Positions 33,718 through 44,190 of a DNA stretch of 47,105 nucleotides are shown piece after piece. The notes beneath the pieces were generated by a model. That model was not told where the DNA came from and did not search any database. It was given only the letters and a program-made list of their open reading frames with translations. Where the stretch lies: contig CAJFNT010000060.1 in NCBI GenBank assembly GCA_904395315.1, positions 1 to 47,105 of the forward strand. The letters are read 5' to 3'. Within the stretch, counting starts at the first letter, position 1, and each line of letters opens with the position of its first letter. This stretch comes from an uncultured Clostridia bacterium (GTDB lineage: Bacteria > Bacillota > Clostridia > UBA1381). Made by a program: the position numbers and the translations under genes.

Positions 33718-34482
33718 ATGCTTGCTGTAGAACGCAGGAATGAGATAGAGCGGCTCGTGAACCTGAATAAACGCGTGCTTGTGACCGAGCTTGCGAACAG
33801 ATTTGATGTGACGCCGGAGACGATAAGGGGCGATCTTTTAAAGCTTGAAAAGCAGGGCGTGCTCGTCAGGACCTACGGCGGGGCGACTCTCTCCGGAGAG
33901 CCGGGGCAGGATCTCGGCGTGAAGGAGCGTGACACTGTAAATTCGGAGGCGAAGAGACGGATAGGAAAGCGCGCGTCCGAACTGATACGCGACGGGGAAA
34001 CTATTTTCCTTGACGCCAGCACATCGGCGCTCCATCTTGCAAGACATCTCAAGGACAAAAAGGGACTCACGGTGATAACGACCGCTATGAGCATCGTGAC
34101 CGAGCTTGCGGATTGCGAGAATATAAAGCTGATATGCACCGGCGGACTGCTCTCAAAAAAGAATATGTCCTATGTCGGAAGATTTACAGAACGGATGATA
34201 CGCGAAAATCTTGCGGCAAACAAGTTCTTTTTCTCGTGCAGAGGAGTGACGCTTACGCGCGGACTTATAGATTCTTCCGAGGACGAGGCGGAGATAAAGC
34301 GGGCAATGCTCGAATGCTCGGATCAGGCGATATTTTTGTGTGATCACAATAAACTCGGAAGGCTTGGCGTGCCGGTGATAGCGCCGGTGTCCGCGCTCGA
34401 TTCGTTTATAACGGATATACAGCTTGATGATGAATGGCGTGAGACGCTTGAAAAATATGATATAGATATTACGACCGTCTGA
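33718..34482 (+). CDS. DeoR/GlpR-family transcriptional regulator
   Basis: 254 residues from ATG 33718 (GGAGG 6 bases upstream; ATG 33685 in frame is less likely). N-terminal HTH: ERRNEIERLVNLNKRVLVTELANRFDVTPETIRGDLLKLEKQGVLVRTYGGA, the DeoR signature. Sensor domain (about 75-240): DGETIFLDASTSALHLARHL, VITTAMSIVTELAD, CTGGLLSKKNMSYVG. Members sense phosphorylated sugars and usually repress a nearby sugar operon; no such operon is here, only the RNase HI gene 33 bases downstream. Confidence 0.9.
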   Translation: MLAVERRNEIERLVNLNKRVLVTELANRFDVTPETIRGDLLKLEKQGVLVRTYGGATLSGEPGQDLGVKERDTVNSEAKRRIGKRASELIRDGETIFLDASTSALHLARHLKDKKGLTVITTAMSIVTELADCENIKLICTGGLLSKKNMSYVGRFTERMIRENLAANKFFFSCRGVTLTRGLIDSSEDEAEIKRAMLECSDQAIFLCDHNKLGRLGVPVIAPVSALDSFITDIQLDDEWRETLEKYDIDITTV

Positions 34483-34515
34483 GCGCGGAGATATATTTCG
34501 GAAGGGAAAAGATAA

Positions 34516-35109
34516 ATGGCAAAAAAATATTACGCAGTTAAATGCGGCAGGGAAACAGGCGTGTTTGGGACCTGGGATGAGTGCAAAAAGCAGGTGATGG
34601 GCTTCAAGGGCGCGGCGTATAAAAGCTTTGCGGACAGAGCCGAGGCGGAGCGGTTCGCAGCCGGTCAGGACAGCGCGGGCGCGGAGCCGAGAGACGGAGC
34701 TGTGACCGCGTACGTTGACGGAAGCTACAATATAAGGACAAAGGTGTTTTCTTACGGAGCTGTCATATTCGACGGCGGAGAAGTGACGATGAGCGAGGCG
34801 TTCGAGGATGAGGAGCTTGCCGCGATGCGGAACGTTGCGGGAGAGATAAGAGGGTCTATGGCGGCGATGAGATATTGTCTGGAGCATGGCATAGACAAGC
34901 TTGATCTGTATTATGACTATGCCGGTATAGAGAAATGGTGCACCGGCGAATGGAAAACAAACAAGAAGGGCACAATTGATTATAAGGCTTTTTACGATTC
35001 GGTAAAAGACCGGCTGGATGTGCGTTTTATAAAAGTAAAGGGCCATTCGGGCGATAAGTATAACGACATGGCTGACCGTCTTGCAAAAGATGCCGCGGGA
35101 GTGGAATAA
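34516..35109 (+). CDS. rnhA: Ribonuclease HI with N-terminal viroplasmin domain
   Basis: 197 residues. Residues 1-50 form the caulimovirus viroplasmin-type domain that binds RNA-DNA hybrids (KYYAVKCGRETGVFGTWDECKKQVMGFKGAAYKSF). The RNase H core has its acidic residues: Asp in VTAYVDGSYN, Glu in NVAGEIRG, Asp in YYDYAGIEKW, His in KGHSGDKYNDMAD and the last Asp there. It degrades RNA in RNA-DNA hybrids. Probably co-transcribed with the DeoR gene. Confidence 0.93.
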   Translation: MAKKYYAVKCGRETGVFGTWDECKKQVMGFKGAAYKSFADRAEAERFAAGQDSAGAEPRDGAVTAYVDGSYNIRTKVFSYGAVIFDGGEVTMSEAFEDEELAAMRNVAGEIRGSMAAMRYCLEHGIDKLDLYYDYAGIEKWCTGEWKTNKKGTIDYKAFYDSVKDRLDVRFIKVKGHSGDKYNDMADRLAKDAAGVE

Positions 35110-35125
35110 AAATATAAAAAAGGTA

Positions 35126-35154
35126 TTGACAACGGGCAGAAAATATGGTAATAT
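35126..35154 (+). promoter_or_regulatory. Promoter of the DUF3793-flavodoxin operon
   Basis: TTGACA (35126-35131), 17 bases, TAATAT (35149-35154). Confidence 0.75.
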
Positions 35155-35163
35155 ATCAACGAG

Positions 35164-35179
35164 GTTAGAAAATGCTAAC
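35164..35179. promoter_or_regulatory. Operator-like palindrome 1 (TTAG-N6-CTAA)
   Basis: GTTAGAAAATGCTAAC, placed at the expected transcription start. The form resembles sites of DtxR/IdeR/MntR-type metal regulators. A second copy stands at 35287-35302. Confidence 0.55.
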
Positions 35180-35195
35180 TAAATTTAAAGTTATG

Positions 35196-35278
35196 CAACT
35201 CGCTGACGGATCAGAGAGTTGAACGCCTTATCGCCTTATGTTTTTACAAGGGGCCGATGATTCGGTCCCCAAGTTTTT
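35196..35278 (+). promoter_or_regulatory. Leader hairpins, second one terminator-like
   Basis: CAACTC (35196-35201) pairs with GAGTTG (35216-35221). Further on GGGGCCGA (35250-35257) pairs with TCGG-T-CCCC (35262-35270, one bulge) followed by AAGTTTTT. A mini-frame of 16 codons (ATG 35172 to TGA 35222, after GAGG) runs through the first hairpin. Possible attenuation; no known riboswitch fits. Confidence 0.4.
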
Positions 35279-35286
35279 GAATGCGG

Positions 35287-35302
35287 GTTAGCTTTTGCTA
35301 AT
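35287..35302. promoter_or_regulatory. Operator-like palindrome 2 (TTAG-N6-CTAA)
   Basis: GTTAGCTTTTGCTAAT, ending 6 bases before the Shine-Dalgarno of the DUF3793 gene. Confidence 0.5.
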
Positions 35303-35321
35303 TAAAAGAAGAGGTGACTAT

Positions 35322-35876
35322 ATGCTCGATACATTGATAGCTTATCACTGCGCTCCGGCGCTTGCAGGTATAAAACCGGCGAATATATTCTCATGCAGAA
35401 AAAGCGACCATCCGGCGCTTTGCAGGGAGCTTTGCTCTTTGAACAGTGAGCTCAATAAAAAGGGGATATATCTTGAGATACTCTGTGAATGCGGGAAACG
35501 CGCGCTCGTTATGCTTTACAGGAAAAATAAGCTGAGGGAAAGACTTTCGGACGCGGAGATCTCAAAACTGCTCGAGGGATTCGGTTATCCGAAAAACGCC
35601 GATATCGGTCTGATGATCGAAACGTTAAGAAACAGGGTGACGGATTCAGAGGAATTCCCGCATGAGATAGGCGCGTTCCTCGGGTATCCCATCGGTGATA
35701 TTTACGGATTTATGAATCATAAAAATGAAAATTGTCTGTATACGGGCTATTGGCGCGTATACGGCGATGTTGAAAAGTGCAAGGAATGTTTCAGGAGATA
35801 TGATGTGTGCCGTGACGCTATACTAAAACGGATCAGGAACGGGCAGTCGCTCGTGAAGATCTTCTGCGCGGCATGA
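35322..35876 (+). CDS. DUF3793 family protein
   Basis: 184 residues from ATG 35322 (GAGGTG 5 bases upstream). It has the DUF3793 pattern: LDTLIAYHCAPALAGIKPANIFSCR, ALVMLYRKNKLRERL, and FPHEIGAFLGYPIGDIYGFM, NCLYTGYWRVYGD, CKECFRRYDVCRD. The family is cytoplasmic, Cys-rich and uncharacterised; in Clostridia it often lies beside feoA/feoB iron transport genes and a flavodoxin, which suggests a link to iron or heme. Here the flavodoxin follows but no feo genes are present. Confidence 0.8.
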   Translation: MLDTLIAYHCAPALAGIKPANIFSCRKSDHPALCRELCSLNSELNKKGIYLEILCECGKRALVMLYRKNKLRERLSDAEISKLLEGFGYPKNADIGLMIETLRNRVTDSEEFPHEIGAFLGYPIGDIYGFMNHKNENCLYTGYWRVYGDVEKCKECFRRYDVCRDAILKRIRNGQSLVKIFCAA

Positions 35877-35954
35877 AACAAATAAGCTTGAGGCCGACTG
35901 CCGCCTCAGCGCGGCAGTTCCACCTAATATATTATTTTTCAGGAGGATTAAACT

Positions 35955-36386
35955 ATGGCAAAAACTGCTGTTATCTATTGGAGCGGGACCGGAAATACAG
36001 AGACGATGGCAAATGCCGTTGCCGACGCGGTAAAGGCCGCGGGCGGAGAATGCGAGCTCTTTTCGGTCTCAGACATATCGGCGGAGACCGCCGCGGGTTA
36101 TCCAAACCTTGCTCTCGGATGTCCCGCTATGGGCGCTGAAGTCCTGGAGGAGGGAGAATTTGAACCGTTCTTCTCGGAGCTTGAGAGCAAGCTCGGAGGA
36201 AAGAATGTTGCCTTGTTCGGGTCTTACGGATGGGGCGACGGGGAATGGATGCGGTCATGGCAGGAGCGCGTGACCGACGCGGGAGCTTCTCTCATCGGCG
36301 GAGAGGGCGTTATCGCCAACGAGGCTCCGGATGACGAAGCGCTCGAAAAGTGCGCTGAGCTCGGAAAGACACTCGCCGGGCTGTAA
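35955..36386 (+). CDS. Flavodoxin
   Basis: 143 residues; CAGGAGG precedes the ATG. FMN phosphate loop WSGTGNTETMANAV at residues 9-22, the 60s-type loop LGCPAMGAEVLEE and the 90s-type loop FGSYGWGDGEWM are those of short-chain flavodoxins. Flavodoxins replace ferredoxin as low-potential electron carriers, mostly under iron shortage, in line with the metal-regulator-like operators upstream of the operon. Confidence 0.93.
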   Translation: MAKTAVIYWSGTGNTETMANAVADAVKAAGGECELFSVSDISAETAAGYPNLALGCPAMGAEVLEEGEFEPFFSELESKLGGKNVALFGSYGWGDGEWMRSWQERVTDAGASLIGGEGVIANEAPDDEALEKCAELGKTLAGL

Positions 36387-36424
36387 AATCGCTGTTTCTT
36401 TTAAATTACATTATCGCTTATGGA

Positions 36425-36453
36425 AAAGGCACGGATCATTACCGTGCTTTTTT
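36425..36453 (+). terminator. Terminator of the flavodoxin operon
   Basis: AAGGCACGG, loop ATCATTA, CCGTGC and a T-run. Confidence 0.85.
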
Positions 36454-36477
36454 CGCGTTCAAATATTGAATTTGCTC

Positions 36478-36506
36478 TGTACAATGTCTGTGCTCGGTGA
36501 TATAAT
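36478..36506 (+). promoter_or_regulatory. Promoter of the EamA-type transporter gene
   Basis: TGTACA (36478-36483), 17 bases, TATAAT (36501-36506). Confidence 0.6.
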
Positions 36507-36552
36507 ATAAATATAAAATATTTATATTATCAGGAAAGGTGATGTTTTTATC

Positions 36553-36966
36553 ATGTGGTTTGTCTTAGCGATACTTTCATCTGTGTTTGCGGCGGCGACC
36601 TCCATACTTGCAAAGGTGGGTATAGAGAATGTCAATTCCAATCTTGCGACTGCTATAAGGACGGCGGTCGTGCTGGTCATGGCGTGGGGGATAGTGTTCA
36701 TAACGGGCGCGCAGCACGGCATAAGCGGTATAGGCAAGAAGAGCTGGATATTCCTGATCTTGTCCGGACTCGCCACGGGAGCGTCATGGCTTTGTTATTA
36801 TAAGGCGCTGCAGCTGGGAGACGCGTCAAGAGTCGCTCCGGTCGATAAGTTCAGTATAGTTCTGACACTTGTTATGGCGGCGGTGTTCCTGCATGAGGAA
36901 TTCACGGTCAAATCTATTATCGGCTCCGTTCTGATCACGGCAGGCACATTTTTCATGATACTTTGA
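36553..36966 (+). CDS. Half-size EamA/DMT family transporter
   Basis: 137 residues; AGGAAAGGTGAT lies upstream of the ATG. One EamA repeat only, with five hydrophobic segments: WFVLAILSSVFAAATSILAKVGI, NLATAIRTAVVLVMAWGIVF, SWIFLILSGLATGASWLCYYKALQLG, VAPVDKFSIVLTLVMAAVFLHEEF, and IIGSVLITAGTFFMI. Most DMT exporters have two repeats (about 300 residues); single-repeat members exist and probably work as dimers. Substrate unknown. It stands alone with its own promoter. Confidence 0.82.
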   Translation: MWFVLAILSSVFAAATSILAKVGIENVNSNLATAIRTAVVLVMAWGIVFITGAQHGISGIGKKSWIFLILSGLATGASWLCYYKALQLGDASRVAPVDKFSIVLTLVMAAVFLHEEFTVKSIIGSVLITAGTFFMIL

Positions 36967-37072
36967 CGGCGCCTTGACACGATTTCGACAGGGGATACAT
37001 AAGCCGAGAAAATTTTTTTATTTTTGTACAATTTTTTTTGAAAAAACTATAGAAATTTTCATGGTTTTACTG

Positions 37073-37078
37073 TATAAT
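37073..37078 (+). promoter_or_regulatory. -10 element ahead of the Lrp-aminotransferase operon
   Basis: TATAAT in a very A/T-rich stretch; the -35 at the right distance (TAGAAA) is weak. The leader of about 110 bases shows no clear structure. Confidence 0.45.
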
Positions 37079-37193
37079 ATTAAGATAGAATGACATAGTT
37101 ATATTCTTTTTTAACTTTAACTTTCAACGGCATGACAAGTGAGGATCTATTCTCGCAGTCATCTGATTTTAACAGTATCGGAGTGTGAGGGAA

Positions 37194-37676
37194 ATGGACG
37201 ATATTTTACGGATACTTGATAAGGAGCAGGGGATCGTGAGCGCTTCTAAGATCGCGAGGATGCTCGGGCTGAGCGAGGAGGAGGTATCTGCCAAGCTGAA
37301 AGAGCTTGAGGAAGATCATATAATCGCCGGATATAAGACGATCGTCAACTGGGACAAAACGGACCGTGATGTGGTCACCGCACTTATAGATCTGCGCGTG
37401 ACACCGCAGCGCGGCGAGGGGTTTGATCGCGTGGCGGAGCGGATCTATAAATATCCGCAGGTGAAAGCGCTTTACCTTATGTCGGGAGCGTATGATCTCT
37501 CCGTTATGATCGAGGGAAAGACAATGAAGGATGTTGCCCTGTTTGTCGCCCGCAAGCTTGCGCCGATGGATTCTATAATCTCAACGGCAACACACTTTGT
37601 GCTGAAAAAGTACAAGTCGGAGGGCATAATATTCGATGATAACGAAAAAGATACAAGACAGGTGATAACTTTATGA
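37194..37676 (+). CDS. Lrp/AsnC family transcriptional regulator
   Basis: 160 residues from ATG 37194; a GTG at 37185 in frame is also possible. HTH: ILRILDKEQGIVSASKIARMLGLSEEEVSAKLKELEEDHIIAGYKTIVNW. RAM ligand-binding domain: VTALIDLRVTPQRGEGFDRVAERIYKYPQVKALYLMSGAYDLSVMIEG. Members sense amino acids. It overlaps the next gene by 4 bases (ATGA); this Lrp-aminotransferase pairing is common in Clostridia and implies control of, or feedback from, amino acid transamination. Confidence 0.9.
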   Translation: MDDILRILDKEQGIVSASKIARMLGLSEEEVSAKLKELEEDHIIAGYKTIVNWDKTDRDVVTALIDLRVTPQRGEGFDRVAERIYKYPQVKALYLMSGAYDLSVMIEGKTMKDVALFVARKLAPMDSIISTATHFVLKKYKSEGIIFDDNEKDTRQVITL

Positions 37677-38848
37677 ATTACGATAAATTGGTCAATCCGG
37701 TAGTGAGCGCTCTGCCTCCGTCCGGGATCAGAAGATTTTTTGACGCGGCGGCAACGATGGAGGACGCGATCTCGCTCGGAGTGGGCGAGCCGGATTTTGT
37801 GACGCCGTGGACCATAAGAGAGGCGGGGATATACAGCCTTGAAAGCGGCAGGACATATTATACCGCGAACAGCGGGCTGCTGGAGCTCAGGCAGGAGATA
37901 GCGTCATTTAATAAACGCAAATACGGCGTCGAGTATTCTCCGAAGGATCAGATCCTTGTCTCGGTGGGAGGCTCGGAAGCGATAGACGCGATGATAAGAA
38001 GCGTTGTGGGACCGGGTGACGAGGTGCTCATACCGGAGCCGAGCTTTGTATGCTACAGACCGCTCACAGTGATGGCGGGAGGCGTTCCGGTCACTATAGA
38101 AACAAAAGAGGAAAATGATTTCCGGCTGATGCCGGATCAGCTGAGAGAGAAGATCACAGATAAGACCAAGCTGCTGATATTGCCGTATCCGAACAATCCC
38201 ACCGGCGCGGTAATGTCAAAAGCCGATCTTGAGGCGATAGCGGATGTGCTTGAAGGAACGGACATACTCGTGCTCTCGGATGAGATATACGGCGAGCTTC
38301 GCTACAGCGGAGAGCCGCATACCCCGTTTTCGGCGATCAGGGGAATGTATGACAGGACAGTTGTCGTAAACGGATTTTCAAAAGCGTATGCCATGACAGG
38401 CTGGAGGCTCGGATACGCAATGGGCCCGAAAGAGATAATCAAGCTGATGACAAAGGTGCATCAGTACGCGATCATGTCGTCGCCGACAACGAGCCAATAT
38501 GCGGCCATAGAGGCATTGCGCAGCTGTGATGACGATGTCGAGGACATGCGCAGGGAATATAACTACAGAAGAAGAGTGATAGTCGACGGGTTCCGGAAGA
38601 TGGGGCTGTCGTGCTTTGAACCGTATGGAGCTTTCTATGTATTCCCGTGCATAAGATCCACCGGCATGACGAGCGAAGAATTCTGCAACAGGCTTCTTGA
38701 GGAAGAGAAAGTTGCGGTGGTGCCGGGAAATGCGTTCGGAGAATGCGGGGAGGGATTCGTAAGGTGCTCTTACGCGTATTCGATAGAAAAGATCGAAGAG
38801 GCGCTCTTGAGGATAGCGCGCTTCGTGAATAAGTACAAAAAAGCATAA
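37673..38848 (+). CDS. PLP-dependent aminotransferase, class I/II
   Basis: 391 residues, fold type I. GVGEPDFVTPWTIREAG near the start, YTANSGLLELRQEIA, the cofactor site SDEIYGELRY, the Schiff-base Lys in NGFSKAYAMTGWRLGY (about 236), and the C-terminal Arg in FVRCSYAYS. Close in pattern to the aspartate/aromatic aminotransferase subgroup I-gamma (PatA/AraT-like). Substrate cannot be fixed from sequence. Confidence 0.9.
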   Translation: MNYDKLVNPVVSALPPSGIRRFFDAAATMEDAISLGVGEPDFVTPWTIREAGIYSLESGRTYYTANSGLLELRQEIASFNKRKYGVEYSPKDQILVSVGGSEAIDAMIRSVVGPGDEVLIPEPSFVCYRPLTVMAGGVPVTIETKEENDFRLMPDQLREKITDKTKLLILPYPNNPTGAVMSKADLEAIADVLEGTDILVLSDEIYGELRYSGEPHTPFSAIRGMYDRTVVVNGFSKAYAMTGWRLGYAMGPKEIIKLMTKVHQYAIMSSPTTSQYAAIEALRSCDDDVEDMRREYNYRRRVIVDGFRKMGLSCFEPYGAFYVFPCIRSTGMTSEEFCNRLLEEEKVAVVPGNAFGECGEGFVRCSYAYSIEKIEEALLRIARFVNKYKKA

Positions 38849-38873
38849 TAATGCGACAAGATCAATATATTAA

Positions 38874-40505
<1,632 letters not shown>

Positions 40506-40516
40506 TATTTTAAGCG

Positions 40517-40547
40517 CCGTTCCGCGGACATATGATCCGCGGAACGG
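40517..40547. repeat. Inverted repeat after pyrG
   Basis: CCGTTCCGCGGA and TCCGCGGAACGG form a perfect 12-pair stem with a seven-base loop. No T-run follows, so termination is uncertain. Confidence 0.55.
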
Positions 40548-40578
40548 GTAACATTTGTGAGCGAAAGGATATGATTGG

Positions 40579-42330
40579 GTGAGGAGATATCTGCGGTTTA
40601 TAAAGCCTTATAAGCTTTATTTTATACTCGGTCCGCTTTTGATGCTTACAGAAGTAGCGGGAGAAATCGTTTTGCCGAGAATGATGGGTGAAATGGTAGA
40701 TAAGGGGATCGGCACCGAAGGAGCCATAGGGCTCGGGGTCCCGTATATTGCCGCTCATGCGGCAATGATGATCGGATTTATCTGTCTGATGATAATCGGA
40801 GGTATAGGAGGTCATTATTTTGCGATAAACGGCGCTGTTAATTTCAGCAGCGACTTGCGTAAGGCTGTGTTCGATAAGGTTCAGACATTTTCATTTAAAA
40901 ACATTGATGATTTCTCGACAGGATCGCTTGTGACACGTCTAACAAACGATATAACACAGATAATGAATATAACGCGTATGGTGCTTATTTCCGCGGTGAG
41001 AGCGCCGGGAATGCTTATAGGCGGGGTCATTATGGCATGCAGTATAAATGCGAGGCTGGCAATGATATTACTTGTAATGATTCCGCTTCTGGGTATTGCC
41101 ATATTTTTGTTGCTAAAGACTGCTATGCCGAGATTTACTGTTATGCAGAGCAAAATAGATATGCTGAATTCGCGCACGCAGGAGAATATAACCAATGTAC
41201 GCGTAATTAAATCGTTTGTAAGAGATAAAACAGAGATAAAACGTTTCGGCAAGGCGAGCTCCGAGCTTTGCGAGTCGACATACAATGCCATGAAGATAGT
41301 TGTCTGCACGATGCCCGTAATGACGCTGGCGATGAACATAGCGACGCTCGTGACTCTTTGGCGCGGCGGAAATATAACTGTTGCCGGCGGCATGGGAGTA
41401 GGATCGCTGAGCGCGATAATACAGTATATAACGCAGATACTTGGATCGCTTATGATGGTGTCGATGATGATAATAAACTCATCGCGCGCGTCTGCGTCGC
41501 TGAAGAGGATATCGGAGGTGCTCGACACCGAGTCCGACCTTACGGATGAAAACGCAAAATATAAAGATAAGCTCGTTAGCGAGGGCAAGGTCGAATTCAA
41601 GAATGTGTCGTTCAAATACTATGAGAACCGTGAAGATGATGTTTTAAAAAATATCTCGTTCGTTGTTGAACCCGGCAGTATCCTCGGCATAATAGGAGTG
41701 ACCGGCTCCGGAAAAAGCTCTCTTGTGCAGCTGATACCCAGACTTTATGACGCTGTTGAGGGAGAGGTATTGGTTGACGGAGTAAATGTCAAAGATTACA
41801 GCCTCAAAAACTTGCGTGACGGAGTTGGCATGGTACTTCAGAAAAATGTTCTGTTTTCGGGGACCATTGAGGACAATATGCGCTGGGGCGACGAGAACGC
41901 CGACATCTCGGAAATACGCGAGGCGGCAAAAGCGGCTCAGGCTGACGGATTCGTCAGCTCGTTTACTGATGGATATAACATGGAGCTCGGACAGGGCGGC
42001 GTGAATGTATCCGGCGGTCAGAAGCAAAGGCTTTGCATTGCGAGGGCGCTTTTGAAGCATCCTAAGATATTGATACTGGATGATTCCACGAGCGCTGTGG
42101 ATACCGCTACTGAGGCGCGTATACGCGAATCATTCAGAGACGAGCTTGGTGGATCCACCAAGATAATAATAGCACAGCGTATAAGCTCGGTCATAGATGC
42201 CGACAAGATACTTGTTCTGGACGATGGACGTATAGTCGGAGAGGGAACTCATGACGAATTGATGAGATCGTGCAATGAGTACAGAGATATCTATTACTCA
42301 CAGATCAATAAAGAGAAGGAGGTGTCGTAA
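40579..42330 (+). CDS. ABC exporter subunit with degenerate ATP site (BmrC/LmrC-like)
   Basis: 583 residues from GTG 40579 (AAAGGA 9 bases upstream). Six membrane helices (about 12-300), then a nucleotide-binding domain: Walker A GVTGSGKSS (about 370), Q loop VLQKNVLFSG, signature VSGGQKQRL, Walker B ILILDDSTSAVD and H loop AQRISSV, where the usual H-loop His is Gln. The Walker B Glu is replaced by Asp and the switch His by Gln, as in the inactive-site partner of heterodimeric exporters such as BmrCD, LmrCD and TM287/288. The partner gene follows with no spacing. Confidence 0.9.
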   Translation: MRRYLRFIKPYKLYFILGPLLMLTEVAGEIVLPRMMGEMVDKGIGTEGAIGLGVPYIAAHAAMMIGFICLMIIGGIGGHYFAINGAVNFSSDLRKAVFDKVQTFSFKNIDDFSTGSLVTRLTNDITQIMNITRMVLISAVRAPGMLIGGVIMACSINARLAMILLVMIPLLGIAIFLLLKTAMPRFTVMQSKIDMLNSRTQENITNVRVIKSFVRDKTEIKRFGKASSELCESTYNAMKIVVCTMPVMTLAMNIATLVTLWRGGNITVAGGMGVGSLSAIIQYITQILGSLMMVSMMIINSSRASASLKRISEVLDTESDLTDENAKYKDKLVSEGKVEFKNVSFKYYENREDDVLKNISFVVEPGSILGIIGVTGSGKSSLVQLIPRLYDAVEGEVLVDGVNVKDYSLKNLRDGVGMVLQKNVLFSGTIEDNMRWGDENADISEIREAAKAAQADGFVSSFTDGYNMELGQGGVNVSGGQKQRLCIARALLKHPKILILDDSTSAVDTATEARIRESFRDELGGSTKIIIAQRISSVIDADKILVLDDGRIVGEGTHDELMRSCNEYRDIYYSQINKEKEVS

Positions 42331-44190
42331 ATGCCTCCTATGGGACCACGCGGGATGGGCGGAGGCGGCAGAGACCGCAGATACGCCGAAAAAAGCAAGC
42401 CCAAGGATATGAAAAGGGCGATAGAGCGGCTGCTTATGTATATAGGCGAGGACAAGGCTAAAGTGTTTCTGGCTATCGCGTGTGTTTTGATAAGCGCCGG
42501 CGCCAATCTTGCCGGAACATATATGCTCAAGCCCGTAATTAATAATCTTGGTGAAACCGGGGTAAGCGCGGCGGAGAGGATACAGGATCTTTTGATCGGT
42601 CTCGCTGTTATGGCGCTTATATACCTTATAGGTGTCGCGGCGACATTTATACAGTCGCGGACTATGATACGCGTTTCACAAAATACCCTCAGAAGGATAA
42701 GAGACGATCTTTTTGCAAAGCTTCAGAAGCTCAGCGTGAGATATTTTGACACCAACAGCGCGGGGGACATAATGAGCCGATTCACGAATGATGTGGACAA
42801 TATAGGTCAGATGTTCGATTCGACTCTTTTGCAGATGTTTTCGGGAGCGCTGACGCTTGTCGGCTCCATGGTGCTTATGTTTATAACCAATGTCCCGCTC
42901 GCACTTGTAACTCTGCTGCTCACGCCTTTTATGGCAAAGGTCGGAGGAACGATAGCCTCGCACACGAGAAAGTATTTCTCAAAACAGCAGTCAACACTGG
43001 GTGAGGTCAACGGATATATAGAGGAGATAATAACAGGACAAAAAGTTGTAAAGGTATTCAACCATGAGGAAAAAGTGAAATCTGAGTTCGATGAGCTCAA
43101 TACAAAGCTCAGGAAAATACAGGCGAAAGCGAATTTCCTGGGAGGCATCATGGGACCGTGTATGAATGCCACATCTCAGGTAAGCTACACGATAACAGCT
43201 TTTATCGGATCTGTGCTGGCTTTCTTCACAAGACTCGGCCGTATCGGCGCCGGAAATTTCAGCTTTGCAGCTCTTGATATAGGTGGTCTCACCGTTTTTG
43301 TAAACTATTCAAAGCAGTTTGCGAGGCCTATAAATGAGATCGCAAATCAGGTAAATGTAATAATGTCAGCTCTGGCAGGTGCGGAAAGAGTATTTTCGGT
43401 CATGGATGAGGAGCCGGAGGCAGCGCATGATACAAATAAGGTAAAGCTTGGAAATGTGAAGGGTGATGTGGTAATAAATAATGTTACGTTTGGGTATGAT
43501 CCCGATAAGGTGATACTTAAAAATATATCGGTGTATGCGCATCCCGGACAGAAGATCGCGTTTGTCGGTTCTACTGGAGCGGGAAAGACGACAATAACAA
43601 ATCTTTTGACACGCTTTTACGACGCTGACAGCGGTGAAATAACGATAGACGGCATAAATATAAAAGATGTGGACAGAGAAAGTCTGCGAAAGAATATAGC
43701 GATGGTTTTACAGGATACACATCTGTTCACCGGCACGGTAATGGAGAATATACGTTACGGAAGACTTGACGCTACCGATGAAGAGGTAAAAAATGCTGCT
43801 ATGACATCATGCGCGCATATGTTCATAAAAAATATGCCTAACGGATATGACACGATGCTTACCGGCGACGGAGCGAATCTTTCACAGGGTCAGAGGCAGC
43901 TTTTGAATATAGCAAGGGCGGCTCTTTCACGCGCTCCGATACTTATCCTTGATGAAGCAACATCGTCGGTAGACACAAGGACCGAACAGCATATAAATCA
44001 GGGCATGGACGCGCTTATGAAAAACAGGACCACATTCGTGATAGCACACAGGCTTTCCACTATAAGAAACGCGGACGCGATAATGGTCTTGGAAAACGGC
44101 GAAATAATAGAACGAGGCACGCATGAGGAACTTCTTGCTCAGCGAGGCAGATATTATGAGCTGTATACAGGTATAAAGGAATTGGATTGA
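42331..44190 (+). CDS. ABC exporter subunit with canonical ATP site (BmrD/LmrD-like)
   Basis: 619 residues; the ATG follows the stop of the first subunit directly. A Gly/Pro/Arg-rich start (PPMGPRGMGGGGRDRR) precedes six membrane helices (about 45-340), then Walker A GSTGAGKTT, Q loop VLQDTHLFTG, signature LSQGQRQLL, Walker B ILILDEATSSVD with the catalytic Glu, and H loop AHRLST. With the preceding subunit it should form an asymmetric exporter of drugs, lipids or peptides; the substrate is not known. Confidence 0.92.
   Translation: MPPMGPRGMGGGGRDRRYAEKSKPKDMKRAIERLLMYIGEDKAKVFLAIACVLISAGANLAGTYMLKPVINNLGETGVSAAERIQDLLIGLAVMALIYLIGVAATFIQSRTMIRVSQNTLRRIRDDLFAKLQKLSVRYFDTNSAGDIMSRFTNDVDNIGQMFDSTLLQMFSGALTLVGSMVLMFITNVPLALVTLLLTPFMAKVGGTIASHTRKYFSKQQSTLGEVNGYIEEIITGQKVVKVFNHEEKVKSEFDELNTKLRKIQAKANFLGGIMGPCMNATSQVSYTITAFIGSVLAFFTRLGRIGAGNFSFAALDIGGLTVFVNYSKQFARPINEIANQVNVIMSALAGAERVFSVMDEEPEAAHDTNKVKLGNVKGDVVINNVTFGYDPDKVILKNISVYAHPGQKIAFVGSTGAGKTTITNLLTRFYDADSGEITIDGINIKDVDRESLRKNIAMVLQDTHLFTGTVMENIRYGRLDATDEEVKNAAMTSCAHMFIKNMPNGYDTMLTGDGANLSQGQRQLLNIARAALSRAPILILDEATSSVDTRTEQHINQGMDALMKNRTTFVIAHRLSTIRNADAIMVLENGEIIERGTHEELLAQRGRYYELYTGIKELD

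Noticed and set aside
34153-35046. 297-codon minus-strand frame
   Set aside because: Antisense to the DeoR regulator and RNase HI genes, with Arg/His/Tyr-rich shadow composition and no Shine-Dalgarno.
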